64,000 nucleotides of DNA from Lachnospiraceae bacterium (GCA_022791635.1 JAAVZL010000033.1:104567-168566); one strand, 5' to 3'; shown: positions 26,110 to 35,407, counted from the first letter of the stretch. Made by a program: numbers and translations. The notes: generated from the sequence alone by a model not told the origin.

Positions 26110-26922
26110 ATGAAAACGGACAAGCTGATTGAGCAGTCTATTTTTATCATAACGGAGTATTATAAAAACAACCTACAGCCGTTCTTTGACCATATCAGCG
26201 ATGATGTACTGTGGCTTGGCCCTGCCGAACGACAGCAGATACGGGGAAGGAACCCGCTCATACAAGAATTTGCGGCAGAGAAGCATGCCCTAACCTTTAC
26301 CATAGGCGACATCAAAGCTCTGTGCGTTTCTCCTCATATTCATGTAAAGGAGGTGCTCCTGCATTACGATATTTACACCCATTACCCCAGCGGCAATACG
26401 GATATACACGACCAGCGGCTGCACTTTACATGGCGTGAGAAGCGAATAAAATCCGCCGTCGGGCAGGAATACAAACCGGAGATCGTCATGGTGCACATCA
26501 GCAACGCGTGGAAGTACGACAGCCGGGACACCATCTATCCCGTCCACTATGAAAAGGTGAACATGCCCACCCGCTTCGTCACGAAGCCGGAACATTATGT
26601 AACAATAAGAGGAACGGACATGAGCGTGCACCTGATCGCAGCAAATCGTATTTTATATATTGAAACGGTCAAACGCGCCACAAAGCTGCTGATACATACA
26701 GAAAGCGGCACGATCACGGCAAACGGCACACTGCCGGATTTTGAACGGAGCTATCCGGATGTTTTGCTCCGTATACACGCAAGCTACCTGCTCAACCCCG
26801 CTCATGTACGGGAAATCCGCCGCTTCTTTGTAACCTTATCGGACGGAACAACGCTGCCTGTTCCCGAAAAGAAATATACCCAGGTTAAGCGGCTGCTTCT
26901 GCGGGAAAACGGAGAAGCCTAA
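26110..26922 (+). CDS. LytTR-domain transcriptional regulator with SnoaL/NTF2-like N-terminal domain
   Basis: 270 residues. Residues 1-140 look like an NTF2/SnoaL-like cone (FFDHISDDVLWLGPAERQQI, then a strand-rich part ending MVHISNAWKYD). Residues 165-262 are a LytTR DNA-binding domain: LIAANRILYIETVKRATKLL, then the typical RIHASYLLNPAHVREIRRF. There is no receiver domain, so it probably senses a ligand directly through the N-terminal pocket. The ATG has AAGGAGG upstream. No partner gene adjoins it, so it may regulate itself or a distant target. Confidence 0.8.
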   Translation: MKTDKLIEQSIFIITEYYKNNLQPFFDHISDDVLWLGPAERQQIRGRNPLIQEFAAEKHALTFTIGDIKALCVSPHIHVKEVLLHYDIYTHYPSGNTDIHDQRLHFTWREKRIKSAVGQEYKPEIVMVHISNAWKYDSRDTIYPVHYEKVNMPTRFVTKPEHYVTIRGTDMSVHLIAANRILYIETVKRATKLLIHTESGTITANGTLPDFERSYPDVLLRIHASYLLNPAHVREIRRFFVTLSDGTTLPVPEKKYTQVKRLLLRENGEA

Positions 26923-27040
26923 CTACAAACAGTTAAAGCGGTAAGCAAGGCAAATAACCTTATATTTCTACGGCCATCTTGATAAACAGTTTTCTTTTTT
27001 CATATTTTATGATACAATGGGGAACATAGGAGGTTGATCT

Positions 27041-27781
27041 ATGAAAAACCAGAGACATAAGCGTAAAGAAATTTATTCCGTTCTCATGGTCTCCAACACA
27101 AATGGAAACAGCAAACAGTTTCAGGTATCTGCCTTTACTCTTCGGTTTTGCGCCGCCCTGGTGGTTGTGCTCTGCCTTGCCATATGCTGGCTGATCTACC
27201 AGGCCTCAGTAGCCGACGGAGCCCAGCAGGTTCTCCGCGGAGAGGTAGCCTCTCTAAAAGAGCAGCTTCAGACCATAGAGGCAGAAAAGGATACCTTAAC
27301 AAAAGATAAATCGACCCTGGCCGCCGAAAACGAAACTCTGCGTCAGCAGATCGAGGCTGCAGCTGCCGTACCCGAGGAAGCTCCCCAAGAGGAAGCCGAG
27401 GAAGAAGAGGAAACTCCGATCCCCACTCTCTACCCCTCTGACGGTGCCGGCATTCTGAAAACGTCCTATTCCGAGGACCAGCCCTATATTGCCATCAGCG
27501 CCTACACAGACGGCCACATCGTAGCTGCCGGCAACGGCACCGTGACAGCCATCGGCTCCGATGATACCTATGCTCATATTATTGAGGTTGAACATGAAGG
27601 CGGTTATAAAACCCGTTATCTCCTTCATGAGGACTGTGAGGTAAACACAGAAGAAGGCGCTCAGGTACAGTCCGGAGATATTTTAATGACCATTACATCC
27701 GATGATTGCCAGCTGGACTATCAGGTTCTGTTAAACGACGAGCCCATTGACCCGCTTTCAATCATTGATGCAAAAGGGTAA
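27041..27781 (+). CDS. Membrane-anchored, degenerate LytM/M23-like protein
   Basis: 246 residues. A basic N-terminus and one transmembrane helix (about residues 32-52, FCAALVVVLCLAICWLIY) are followed by a coiled coil (about 60-105) and an acidic linker (EEAEEEEETP). The C-terminal 100 residues have the M23 fold pattern (AAGNGTVTAIG, then VEHEGGYKTRYLLH). The usual first zinc ligand is absent and the HxH motif reads QLDYQV, so it should not be a peptidase. The ATG has TAGGAGG upstream. Such proteins are often paired with bactofilins, as here, and may tether or regulate them. Confidence 0.82.
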   Translation: MKNQRHKRKEIYSVLMVSNTNGNSKQFQVSAFTLRFCAALVVVLCLAICWLIYQASVADGAQQVLRGEVASLKEQLQTIEAEKDTLTKDKSTLAAENETLRQQIEAAAAVPEEAPQEEAEEEEETPIPTLYPSDGAGILKTSYSEDQPYIAISAYTDGHIVAAGNGTVTAIGSDDTYAHIIEVEHEGGYKTRYLLHEDCEVNTEEGAQVQSGDILMTITSDDCQLDYQVLLNDEPIDPLSIIDAKG

Positions 27782-27846
27782 CGCTTTATTGCGCGAAAAG
27801 ATAAACAGCTGCAAAATGCTGCAGATAAATTAAGGAGGATTTTAAC

Positions 27847-28305
27847 ATGTTAGGAAAAGCCAAACCAACCCCTACCTCTACGGTAGAAACACAAACAGCC
27901 AAGATTGGTACCATCATCGGTCCCGGCGCAGTCTTTGAAGGAAACATCACCGCGCCCGAGGCCATCCGAATCGACGGCAAGATCACCGGCAACTGCTCCT
28001 GTCAGGGAAACCTGATTCTCGGAACGGAAGGCCAGATTAAAGGAAATATCAAAGCTCAGAATGTAATCCTTTCCGGCAAGGTAGTGGGTGACGTAGCTGC
28101 CTCCGGCAAGCTGGAGCTTCTGTCCACCGGAAAACTGTCCGGCAACATCACCGCACGCTCCCTTGTCATTGATGAGGATGCATTCTTCGACGGCAGATGC
28201 GCCATGGTAACCAACCACACCACCACCCTGGAGATCGAAGACGAGCCCACAGAAGAAAAAGAAGAAGCAAAAACCCCCGGCGCCCCCGACCCAGAAAAAT
28301 ACTAG
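27847..28305 (+). CDS. Bactofilin family cytoskeletal protein
   Basis: 152 residues. After a short N-terminal tail (LGKAKPTPTSTVETQT) comes a right-handed beta-helix of repeated short strands (IGPGAVFEGNITAPEAIRI, then DGKITGNCSC, GTEGQIKGNIKA, SGKVVGDVAASG). The C-terminal tail is acidic. Bactofilins polymerise without nucleotide and organise cell-wall enzymes. The ATG has AAGGAGG upstream and lies 65 bases past the LytM-like gene, so the two form a small operon. Confidence 0.92.
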   Translation: MLGKAKPTPTSTVETQTAKIGTIIGPGAVFEGNITAPEAIRIDGKITGNCSCQGNLILGTEGQIKGNIKAQNVILSGKVVGDVAASGKLELLSTGKLSGNITARSLVIDEDAFFDGRCAMVTNHTTTLEIEDEPTEEKEEAKTPGAPDPEKY

Positions 28306-28332
28306 TTCTTACATAATCCACCCCAACAGCCA

Positions 28333-28551
28333 GGGGCTGCCGTAAAATGGGACAGCAGCCTTTTCCGATATCCAGTGTCCGGCTGTTCGCGTACAGACTG
28401 TCTGATATTGGCGAACTAACGTCCGAGCTTTCCAGCAGGCGAAGCCTGTCAAAGCTTCCAAAACGTTAGTACGACAAGAGCAGACAGTCTGTACGAGAAC
28501 CGTCCGAACACGGATACGGAAAAGGCTGCTGTCCTATTTTACGGCAGCCCC
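28333..28551. repeat. R1 long hairpin repeat, copy A
   Basis: A 219 bp inverted repeat between the convergent bactofilin and glnN genes. The terminal arms GGGGCTGCCGTAAAAT pair over about 27 bases. A long middle stem (TTTTCCGATATCC...GTACAGACTGTCTG against its complement at 28480-28525) follows with few mismatches. The tip carries nested stems CTAACGT/ACGTTAG, AGCTTT/AAAGCT and CAGGC-GAA-GCCTG. It may act as a two-way terminator. Confidence 0.85.
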
Positions 28552-28563
28552 GTCCACACACAC

Positions 28564-30687
28564 CTACACCTCAAACAACAAATCCCCATAAGAAGGCATC
28601 GGCCACATATCCTTAGCCACCAGCATCTCCAGCTTGTCCACTGGCTGACGCAGAGCCTCCATAGCCGGAACCACATGATCCTGGAAATAAACAGCCCGTG
28701 CTCTCCCCTCACACTTCCCCTGGGACGCCTCCGTCACCTCCGTAAGCTTCCGAAGAGCAGCCTTGGTCGCTGCCAGCAGAGAAGAACACTCCTTCAGCAG
28801 ATCAATCTGCACACTGATATTTGCCTCCCCGCAGGCCTCCCGAATCTGATTCACAGAGGTTGCCAGAGCCGTAGTATACTGCAGAACCGCAGGAATGATA
28901 TGCTTACTCGCTATATCAATCATAGATCTTGCCTCAATATTAATAGCCTTAGCATAAGTCTCATACTGAATCTCTGCCCGGGACTCAAGCTCCGCTCTGG
29001 TAAATACCCCAAAGGCCTCAAAAAGCTCCACAGACTTCTCCTCCGTCAAAACGGGAATAGCGTCCACCATGGTCTTGATATTGGGCAAGCCTCTGCGCTT
29101 CGCCTCCTCCACCCATTCCTCCGAATAGCCATTTCCGTTAAACACAATCCGCTGATGATCCGAAGCATATTTCTTAATCAAATCATGAACTGCCATATCC
29201 AGATCCGCGGCCTGTTCCAGACAGTCGCAGGCCTCGGAAAACGCCTGAGCCACAATGGTATTAAGCACCACATTGGGAGCCGCAATGGAATCCCTGGAGC
29301 CCACCATACGGAACTCAAACTTATTTCCCGTAAAGGCAAAAGGAGACGTCCGGTTCCGGTCCGTAGCATCCTTGGCAAAATCCGGCAGCGTCCGCACACC
29401 CGTATGTAAATGCCCGCCCCGCAGGCTGTGAGTAGCCTCGCCGGTGCTGATAAGCTGAGAAAGCACATCCTCCAGCTGCTCCCCCAGGTAAACGGAAATA
29501 ATAGCCGGCGGCGCCTCACTGGCTCCCAGCCGATGATCGTTGCCCACATCCGCCGCAGACTCCCGCAGAAGGGCCGCATGGGTATCCACCGCCTTTAAAA
29601 TACAGGTGAGAATAAGGAGAAACTGAATATTCTCATGGGGCGTCTTCCCCGGATCCAAAAGATTAATCCCGTCATCCGTAATCAAAGACCAGTTGTTATG
29701 CTTGCCGGAGCCATTCACCCCCGCAAAGGGCTTTTCATGAAGAAGGCATTGCAGACCGTGCTGATAGGCCACCTTCTTTAAGGTCTCCATCACCAACTGA
29801 TTGTGGTCCACTGCCACATTACACTCCGCATAAATGGGCGCAAGCTCATGCTGGCCCGGAGCCACCTCATTGTGCTGGGTCTTGGCAGACACTCCCAGCC
29901 TCCACAGCTCCCGGTTCACATCCTCCATAAAGTCCGCAATCCGCTCCCGGATCACGCCAAAATAGTGATCATCCAGCTCCTGTCCCTTAGGCGGCATAGC
30001 GCCGAACAGCGTCCGTCCGGTAAATACCAGATCCTTGCGCTTTAAATACTTCTCCCGATCCACCAGGAAATACTCCTGCTCTGCTCCCACAGAGGGCGTT
30101 ACCCTCCGGGAGGTCTCATTTCCAAAGAGGCGCAAAAGACGGATGGCCTGTTTATTGATGGCCTCCATAGAGCGAAGAAGAGGCGTCTTCTGATCCAGCG
30201 CCTCCCCTTTGTAGGAGCAAAATGCCGTCGGGATATAGAGGATGGCTCTGGACCCGTCCGCATCCTTTTTCACAAAGGCCGGGGAAGTGCAGTCCCAGGC
30301 CGTGTAGCCTCTTGCCTCAAAGGTGGCTCTCAAGCCTCCGGAAGGGAAAGAGGAGGCGTCCGGCTCCCCCTTTACCAGCTCCTTTCCGGAAAACTCCATG
30401 AGCACCTTTCCGTCGGATTTGGGGGCCGAGAGAAAAGCATCGTGCTTTTCCGCCGTAGCACCGGTCAGGGGCTGGAACCAGTGAGAATAGTGGGTGGCTC
30501 CCTGCTCGATGGCCCACTCCTTCATCTCATGTGCCACCACGTCGGCCACGGCCAGATCCAGCTCCTTCCCCTCCTGAATCGTCAGCTTCAGCTCTCGGTA
30601 AATCTTCTTGGGAAGCCGCTCCTGCATCACCGTATCGTTAAATACATGCTCTCCAAATATCTTGGATATATTCGTTTTCTCTGCCAT
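28564..30687 (-). CDS. glnN: Type III glutamine synthetase
   Basis: 707 residues, a length typical of GSIII and much longer than GSI. The ATG at 30687 has GAGGGAGAG upstream. Visible motifs include HYSHWFQPLTG, SFPSGGLRATFEARGYT, NGSGKHNNWSLITDDG (glutamate/ATP site) and VGSRDSIAAPNVVLNTI. It forms glutamine from glutamate, ammonia and ATP in the cytoplasm. It lies downstream of fba and is separated from it by a hairpin, so it likely has its own promoter in the short gap. Confidence 0.95.
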   Translation of the reverse strand: MAEKTNISKIFGEHVFNDTVMQERLPKKIYRELKLTIQEGKELDLAVADVVAHEMKEWAIEQGATHYSHWFQPLTGATAEKHDAFLSAPKSDGKVLMEFSGKELVKGEPDASSFPSGGLRATFEARGYTAWDCTSPAFVKKDADGSRAILYIPTAFCSYKGEALDQKTPLLRSMEAINKQAIRLLRLFGNETSRRVTPSVGAEQEYFLVDREKYLKRKDLVFTGRTLFGAMPPKGQELDDHYFGVIRERIADFMEDVNRELWRLGVSAKTQHNEVAPGQHELAPIYAECNVAVDHNQLVMETLKKVAYQHGLQCLLHEKPFAGVNGSGKHNNWSLITDDGINLLDPGKTPHENIQFLLILTCILKAVDTHAALLRESAADVGNDHRLGASEAPPAIISVYLGEQLEDVLSQLISTGEATHSLRGGHLHTGVRTLPDFAKDATDRNRTSPFAFTGNKFEFRMVGSRDSIAAPNVVLNTIVAQAFSEACDCLEQAADLDMAVHDLIKKYASDHQRIVFNGNGYSEEWVEEAKRRGLPNIKTMVDAIPVLTEEKSVELFEAFGVFTRAELESRAEIQYETYAKAINIEARSMIDIASKHIIPAVLQYTTALATSVNQIREACGEANISVQIDLLKECSSLLAATKAALRKLTEVTEASQGKCEGRARAVYFQDHVVPAMEALRQPVDKLEMLVAKDMWPMPSYGDLLFEV

Positions 30688-30708
30688 TACTCTCTCCCTC
30701 ACAAAATG

Positions 30709-30739
30709 AAGGGGCTGTCGCAAAATGGGACAGCCCCTT
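30709..30739 (-). terminator. Terminator of fba, GGGGCTGTCGCAAAAT type
   Basis: AAGGGGCTGTC and GACAGCCCCTT form an 11-pair stem with loop GCAAAATGG. On the minus strand it is followed by CATTTTG. It lies 17 bases beyond the fba stop and 21 bases before the glnN start codon, so it also sits in the glnN leader. Confidence 0.7.
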
Positions 30740-30755
30740 GAAATTCACGTTCCTC

Positions 30756-31619
30756 TCAGGCCTTTCCAATAGAACCGAAGATCTCCATCTTTTCCTTCAC
30801 TGTCTCCTTGATGGCCTCAAAGCCGGGCGCCAGAAGCTTTCTGGGGTCGTAGCCCTTGCCCTGCTGATCCTTGCCCTCCTCCACGTACTTTCTGGTGGCT
30901 GCCGCAAAGGAAAGCTGGCACTCGGTGTTCACATTGATCTTGGATACGCCCAGGTCAATGGCCTTCTTGATCATATCCGTGGGGATTCCCGTTCCGCCGT
31001 GAAGAACCAGAGGCATCTCGCCGGTAAGCTGCTGAATGGCATCCAGGGTCTCAAAGCTTAAGCCAGCCCAGTTCTCCGGATATTTTCCATGAATATTGCC
31101 GATACCGGCCGCCAGGAAATCAATGCCCAGATCTGCAATCGCCTTGCATTCCTTGGGATCTGCGCACTCACCCATGCCGATAACGCCGTCCTCCTCGCCG
31201 CCGATGGAGCCCACCTCTGCCTCCAGAGAAATTCCCTTCTCCCCGCAGACCTTTACCAGCTCCTTGGTCTTCTCAATATTCTCCTCAATGGGATAGTGAG
31301 AGCCGTCAAACATGATCGAAGAGAATCCTGCCTCAATGCACTTATAGCATGCATCGTAGCTGCCGTGATCCAGGTGAAGGGCCACTGGAACGGTAATGTT
31401 AAGCTCCTCCAACATGCCGTTTACCATGCCCACAACGGTTTTGTAGCCTGCCATATATTTTCCTGCACCCTCAGATACGCCGAGAATCACAGGAGAATTG
31501 TTTTCCTGCGCAGTCAGAAGCACTGCCTTGGTCCACTCCAGATTGTTGATGTTAAACTGGCCTACCGCATAGTGGCCTGCCTTTGCCTTCTTAAGCATCT
31601 CTGCTGCCGATACTAACAT
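30756..31619 (-). CDS. fba: Class II fructose-1,6-bisphosphate aldolase
   Basis: 287 residues, the usual length. It has the zinc ligands in VALHLDHGSYDACYKCIEAG and in VLHGGTGIP, plus GVIGMGECADP and the substrate loop KINVNTECQL. It cleaves fructose-1,6-bisphosphate into glyceraldehyde-3-phosphate and dihydroxyacetone phosphate in glycolysis. The ATG has GGAGG nine bases upstream. No neighbouring glycolytic genes are present. Confidence 0.95.
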   Translation of the reverse strand: MLVSAAEMLKKAKAGHYAVGQFNINNLEWTKAVLLTAQENNSPVILGVSEGAGKYMAGYKTVVGMVNGMLEELNITVPVALHLDHGSYDACYKCIEAGFSSIMFDGSHYPIEENIEKTKELVKVCGEKGISLEAEVGSIGGEEDGVIGMGECADPKECKAIADLGIDFLAAGIGNIHGKYPENWAGLSFETLDAIQQLTGEMPLVLHGGTGIPTDMIKKAIDLGVSKINVNTECQLSFAAATRKYVEEGKDQQGKGYDPRKLLAPGFEAIKETVKEKMEIFGSIGKA

Positions 31620-31664
31620 ACTGTTTTACCTCCGTTTTTTCATACTCTTTTTCATACCTGTCCA

Positions 31665-32633
31665 TTATATATGATCCGCCTCCTGTGTGGCAAGCAGTTT
31701 TTCGCCGGTAATGCTCTTACGGCACTCTTCTGTTATGCGAATGTCCACGGCTCTGGGATTGTTGGAAATCACTGCAAACTGGTGCTCTCCGCCAAACTCT
31801 CCGTCCAGCGTCCAGGGAATGGGCTCCTTTGCCTCCACCTCAATGCGGGCGCTTCGGAAGGAATACATATATTTGCTGTCAATCTCCTTCACCAGAAGAG
31901 CCGCCAGAATCTCCTGCAGCTCTATGGCATTCCTGGGCCGCCGGATAAAGGTCACCTCATACACGCCGTCATCGAAGACCACATCCTTGCCCACAATTCC
32001 CTTAAAGCCTCCCACTGACTTGGAATTGGTCACCATACCGAAAAGAAAGTCTCCCTCAAAGCACATTTCCTCGCTGGTCACCTTAAGCTGATAGGACTTG
32101 ACATTGTAAATGCTTTTCATGCCCTCCAGAATGTAGGCCATCTGACCCAGGACATTCTTCACCTCCTGCTTGGTGGAGTAGGACACATCCGTAAAAATAC
32201 CGAAACCCGCAATGTAAATAAAATTATTGTCGTTAAAGGAGCCCACATCACAGGGGAAATTTTCTCCCTTCACGGCAATCCTGGCCGCATCCTCCATATT
32301 CACGGGAATCTCCAGGGAACGGGCGAAATCATTGCAGGTGCCTGCAGGAATATAGCCAATGGGAACCTTATGCTCCCGCCGCATCATCCCGGTCACCACC
32401 TCATCCAGGGTGCCGTCTCCGCCGCTGCACACCACCAGATCGTACCCTTCCGGTAGCTGCTCAAGCTGATCAACCGCATCCTTCGCTCCCTTGGTGGGAT
32501 AGACCGTCAGCTCGTATCCCGCGTCGGCCATTACCTTTATAATGCCGTACAGCTTTCCTTTGATGTGCTCCTTTCCCGCATGGGGATTGTAGATAAAGTA
32601 CAATTTTTTCTTCGGCCACTCCACAGCCCTCAC
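31665..32633 (-). CDS. Diacylglycerol/lipid kinase family protein (DgkB/YegS-like)
   Basis: A 322-residue member of the DAGK catalytic family. The start KLYFIYNPHAG and the nucleotide motif VVCSGGDGTLDEVVTGMM are diagnostic, followed by PAGTCNDFARSL. It phosphorylates diacylglycerol or a related lipid at the inner membrane surface. The start is uncertain: the GTG at 32633 is only two bases from GGAG, and a GTG three codons later is better spaced. It follows a COG2426 membrane gene with a nine-base gap. Confidence 0.87.
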   Translation of the reverse strand: MRAVEWPKKKLYFIYNPHAGKEHIKGKLYGIIKVMADAGYELTVYPTKGAKDAVDQLEQLPEGYDLVVCSGGDGTLDEVVTGMMRREHKVPIGYIPAGTCNDFARSLEIPVNMEDAARIAVKGENFPCDVGSFNDNNFIYIAGFGIFTDVSYSTKQEVKNVLGQMAYILEGMKSIYNVKSYQLKVTSEEMCFEGDFLFGMVTNSKSVGGFKGIVGKDVVFDDGVYEVTFIRRPRNAIELQEILAALLVKEIDSKYMYSFRSARIEVEAKEPIPWTLDGEFGGEHQFAVISNNPRAVDIRITEECRKSITGEKLLATQEADHI

Positions 32634-32642
32634 CTCTCCTTT

Positions 32643-33152
32643 TTAAGCAAATATGGAACCCAGGATGGTATAGGATAAAATTGTCATAATAAATGCAGCC
32701 AAAAGTACCCCCAGAATCACAGCCGGGAACGCTTTGCGAAAGCGGATTCCCAGAAGAGCCGCAATCAGGGATCCCGTCCAGGCTCCCGTTCCAGGCAGGG
32801 GAATTCCCACAAAGAGCAGAAGTCCCCAAAACTCATACTTTTCGATTTGCTCCTTCTTATTCATGGCACGATTTTCCAGCTTCTCCACCATGGGACGGAA
32901 CAGCTTCGTCCTCTTAAGCCAGTTAAAAATCGCCGTGATAAACAGCAGAATAAAGGGAACGGGAATCAGGTTTCCCACAATACAGATGGGGATAGCCCGC
33001 CACATTTCCACATCCAGAAAAGCCGGCCCTGCTGCCAGAAGTCCGCCTCTCAATTCCAGAATGGGAATCATGGAGATAATAAAAATAATAAGCTCCTTTG
33101 CCGCACTTCCTCCCAGGTTTTCCACAAACCATTGTACCAATGTCTCTGTCAT
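32643..33152 (-). CDS. Small membrane protein of the COG2426 family
   Basis: 169 residues with four or five hydrophobic segments. Motifs IPILELRGGLLAAG and GIPLPGTGAWTGSLIAALLG are typical of COG2426, often labelled small multi-drug export protein without proof. The ATG has AAAGGA ten bases upstream, located inside the end of hisC, so the two genes are coupled. Function unknown. Confidence 0.8.
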   Translation of the reverse strand: MTETLVQWFVENLGGSAAKELIIFIISMIPILELRGGLLAAGPAFLDVEMWRAIPICIVGNLIPVPFILLFITAIFNWLKRTKLFRPMVEKLENRAMNKKEQIEKYEFWGLLLFVGIPLPGTGAWTGSLIAALLGIRFRKAFPAVILGVLLAAFIMTILSYTILGSIFA

Positions 33153-33158
33153 AGTTTC

Positions 33159-34223
33159 TTATCCTTTCTCACCGATGTATTCTCTCAAAAATGCCAACAG
33201 CGCATCCATCTGCTCCTGTGTGCCTATGGTAATCCGCAGGTAATTGTCGATCCGCGGAGCGTCAAAATAGCGCACATAAATATGACGCTCTTTTAAGGCA
33301 TCAAAAAGCTCCCTGGCCGGATACCTTTCGTGGGTGGCAAAGATAAAATTCGCCCCGGAATCCGGAAACCGAAAACCAAGAGCATGAAGCTCCTTTTTCG
33401 TCCGCTCCCTGGTTGCCACAAGTCTCCTTACCGTCTCCTGAAAATACGTCTCATCCTTTAAGGCCGCTGCGCCAAGCTCTAAGGCCGCTTGGCTCATGGT
33501 GTAGGAATTAAAGGAGTACTTTACATCATTTAAGTATTGAATCAGCCGGGGATTTCCCACCGCAAAGCCAATCCGCATTCCTGCCATGGAACGGGATTTG
33601 GAAAAGGTCTGAACCACCAGAAGGTTGTCATACCGATCTGTAAGCTCCATGGCTGAGGGCCCTGCAAAGTCCACATAGGCCTCATCCACAATCACAATCA
33701 CATCCGGATTCTTCCGGATAATTTCCTCCACCCCTTCAAGCTCCATATAGAGCCCTGTGGGTGCATTGGGATTCGGGAAAATGATTCCTCCGTTCTCTCT
33801 TACGTAGTCCTCCTTTACGATACGAAATTCCTCATCCAGAGCCGGACGCTCATAGGGAATCCCAAACAGCTCCGCCCACACCGGATAGAAGGAGTACGTG
33901 ATATCCGGAAACAGGATGGGCTTCTCCGAATAAAAAAACGTCAGAAAGGCCATGGCCAGCACGTCGTCCGAGCCCACACCCACAAAAAACTGCTCCTTTG
34001 GCCTGTGATAGCATTCTGCAAGAGCCTCCACCAGAAGGCCGGCAGCCGGATCCGGATAGAGGCGAAAGCTCTCCTCCTCCATTTCCTTAAGCGCCAGGCG
34101 AACCCCCGGCGCCGGCGGATAGGGATTCTCATTGGTATTTAATTTTATCATATCCGGCAGTCTGGGCTGCTCCCCCGGCGTGTAGGGCACAACCCTCCGT
34201 ATATTCTTTTCCCACTCTTTCAT
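33159..34223 (-). CDS. hisC: Histidinol-phosphate aminotransferase
   Basis: 354 residues, class II aminotransferase fold. LNTNENPYPP is the HisC-typical start. IVDEAYVDFAG holds the PLP aspartate, and the Schiff-base lysine is in TFSKSRSMAGMRIGFA. It makes histidinol phosphate, and in Firmicutes may also work on aromatic amino acids. No other his genes are nearby. The ATG has GAGGAG nine bases upstream, just after the R2 repeat copies d and e. Confidence 0.9.
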   Translation of the reverse strand: MKEWEKNIRRVVPYTPGEQPRLPDMIKLNTNENPYPPAPGVRLALKEMEEESFRLYPDPAAGLLVEALAECYHRPKEQFFVGVGSDDVLAMAFLTFFYSEKPILFPDITYSFYPVWAELFGIPYERPALDEEFRIVKEDYVRENGGIIFPNPNAPTGLYMELEGVEEIIRKNPDVIVIVDEAYVDFAGPSAMELTDRYDNLLVVQTFSKSRSMAGMRIGFAVGNPRLIQYLNDVKYSFNSYTMSQAALELGAAALKDETYFQETVRRLVATRERTKKELHALGFRFPDSGANFIFATHERYPARELFDALKERHIYVRYFDAPRIDNYLRITIGTQEQMDALLAFLREYIGEKG

Positions 34224-34251
34224 AATAACAAGCTCCTCTTTTGCAATTTCT

Positions 34252-34360
34252 TATTCCGGTTCCGCAATATCCCCTCGACACATCTTTGCCGAGAAGTATT
34301 TCCGGCCGCAGGTGCATGCGTCCGTAAATCCTTCTATGCGTCTTGGGGATATTGCTGTTT
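34252..34360 (+). repeat. R2 repeat, copy d (upstream of hisC)
   Basis: The outer stem is GCAATATCCC (34264-34273) with GGGATATTGC (34346-34355). The long hairpin has changed in both arms: the tip is CGG-CGC/GCG-CCG where copies a and b have CAG-CAC/GTG-CTG. This is compensatory change. In the mRNA the stem is followed by GGAACCGGAAT and then the hisC ribosome site. Confidence 0.85.
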
Positions 34361-34404
34361 CCGGTTCCGCAATATCCCACTCGACACATCTCTGCTGTTT
34401 CCAG
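34361..34404 (+). repeat. R2 repeat, copy e (truncated)
   Basis: Only the 5' part (CCGGTTCCGCAATATCCCAC, CTCGACACATC) and the tail TGCTGTTTCCAG remain; the long hairpin and closing stem are deleted. It directly follows copy d and ends six bases before the stop codon of the DUF2156 gene. Confidence 0.75.
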
Positions 34405-34409
34405 TTATC

Positions 34410-35309
34410 TTACAGGATGCCGCGCTTTCTTACAACCCCCTTTTCAATCAGAAAAACGGGTTTATACGACATTTTCGCCTGACGAAGCCCCTCTTCTCCC
34501 ATATCCTCCTCCCGATTCAGATAGGGGAAGCCTGCTCCCTCATGCTCCGCAAACTGCTGATTGATCATGGTGTAGGCTCCCTGGACATCGGCAAAGGCCT
34601 TCTCAATATGGACCACCAGGGTATCCTTCCCCACCGGCTCGCCAATGGTAAAGGCCACGATTTTGCCGTCCACCCGAAGCGCTCCGCCCCGCATTTCAAG
34701 CTCCTCAAAAAGGCGCAGAAAATTCAAGGTCACACAAATCTCCGCATGCTTGTCCTCGTCATCCTCACAGCCGTTGAGCTCCCGCCAGCGCAGCCCCATC
34801 TGAAAGCATTCCTCCAGATTCTCCTTTGTAATGGGCTCGTAGCTCCAGTCGGGATAGAGAGCCTTAAATTTGTTGATATGATTCTTTTTGCTGTGATATT
34901 TTTTCCCGGACAGGCGAATGAGCTTTTCCGTCTCATACACGTAATCCGCATATTCCCGCTCATAGTTAATGGTAAAGGTCTCCGGATAGAGCGCCTCCAG
35001 CTTGTCAAAGTCCTCCTTTGTCACATTGTGAAGCTGAAAGGGCACATTTCGCTCCTCACAGTAGGCCATCAGAAGATCCAGGACCCGCTTCAGGTCTCCG
35101 GGACCCACCGGCACCGTAAAGGACACCTCTCCCGCCGTATGGCCGAACACCAGCATGTCCTCCACAATGGCAAAGCCCACGTCATAATGGCGGGACCACA
35201 GATAGCTGTTGGCAAAAGTCATCTCACAGCTTCTGGTATCCGCATAGCTTAAATAGTGATTGATCTGCGCCCGGTCCTCAAGCATTGGACGCTTCAGATT
35301 GATTTCCAT
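34410..35309 (-). CDS. DUF2156 / phosphatidylglycerol lysyltransferase-like GNAT protein
   Basis: 299 residues, soluble. It matches the stand-alone DUF2156 type with two GNAT-like halves. Motifs: SYADTRSCEMTFANSYLWS near the start, KKYHSKKNHINKFKALYP in the middle, TFTIGEPVGKDTLVVHIEKA and FPYLNREEDMGEEGLRQAK near the end. Larger relatives (MprF) move aminoacyl groups from tRNA to lipid; this one has no membrane part and its substrate is unknown. The ATG has AAGGAGA upstream. Confidence 0.82.
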   Translation of the reverse strand: MEINLKRPMLEDRAQINHYLSYADTRSCEMTFANSYLWSRHYDVGFAIVEDMLVFGHTAGEVSFTVPVGPGDLKRVLDLLMAYCEERNVPFQLHNVTKEDFDKLEALYPETFTINYEREYADYVYETEKLIRLSGKKYHSKKNHINKFKALYPDWSYEPITKENLEECFQMGLRWRELNGCEDDEDKHAEICVTLNFLRLFEELEMRGGALRVDGKIVAFTIGEPVGKDTLVVHIEKAFADVQGAYTMINQQFAEHEGAGFPYLNREEDMGEEGLRQAKMSYKPVFLIEKGVVRKRGIL

Positions 35310-35407
35310 CCCATGTTCTCCTTATATTTTGCGGGCCTTCCATTCCGGTTCACTTTACCACCGGCAACGAACTTCCCACGATACTGCAAGAGATCTTGCA
35401 TTGTACT

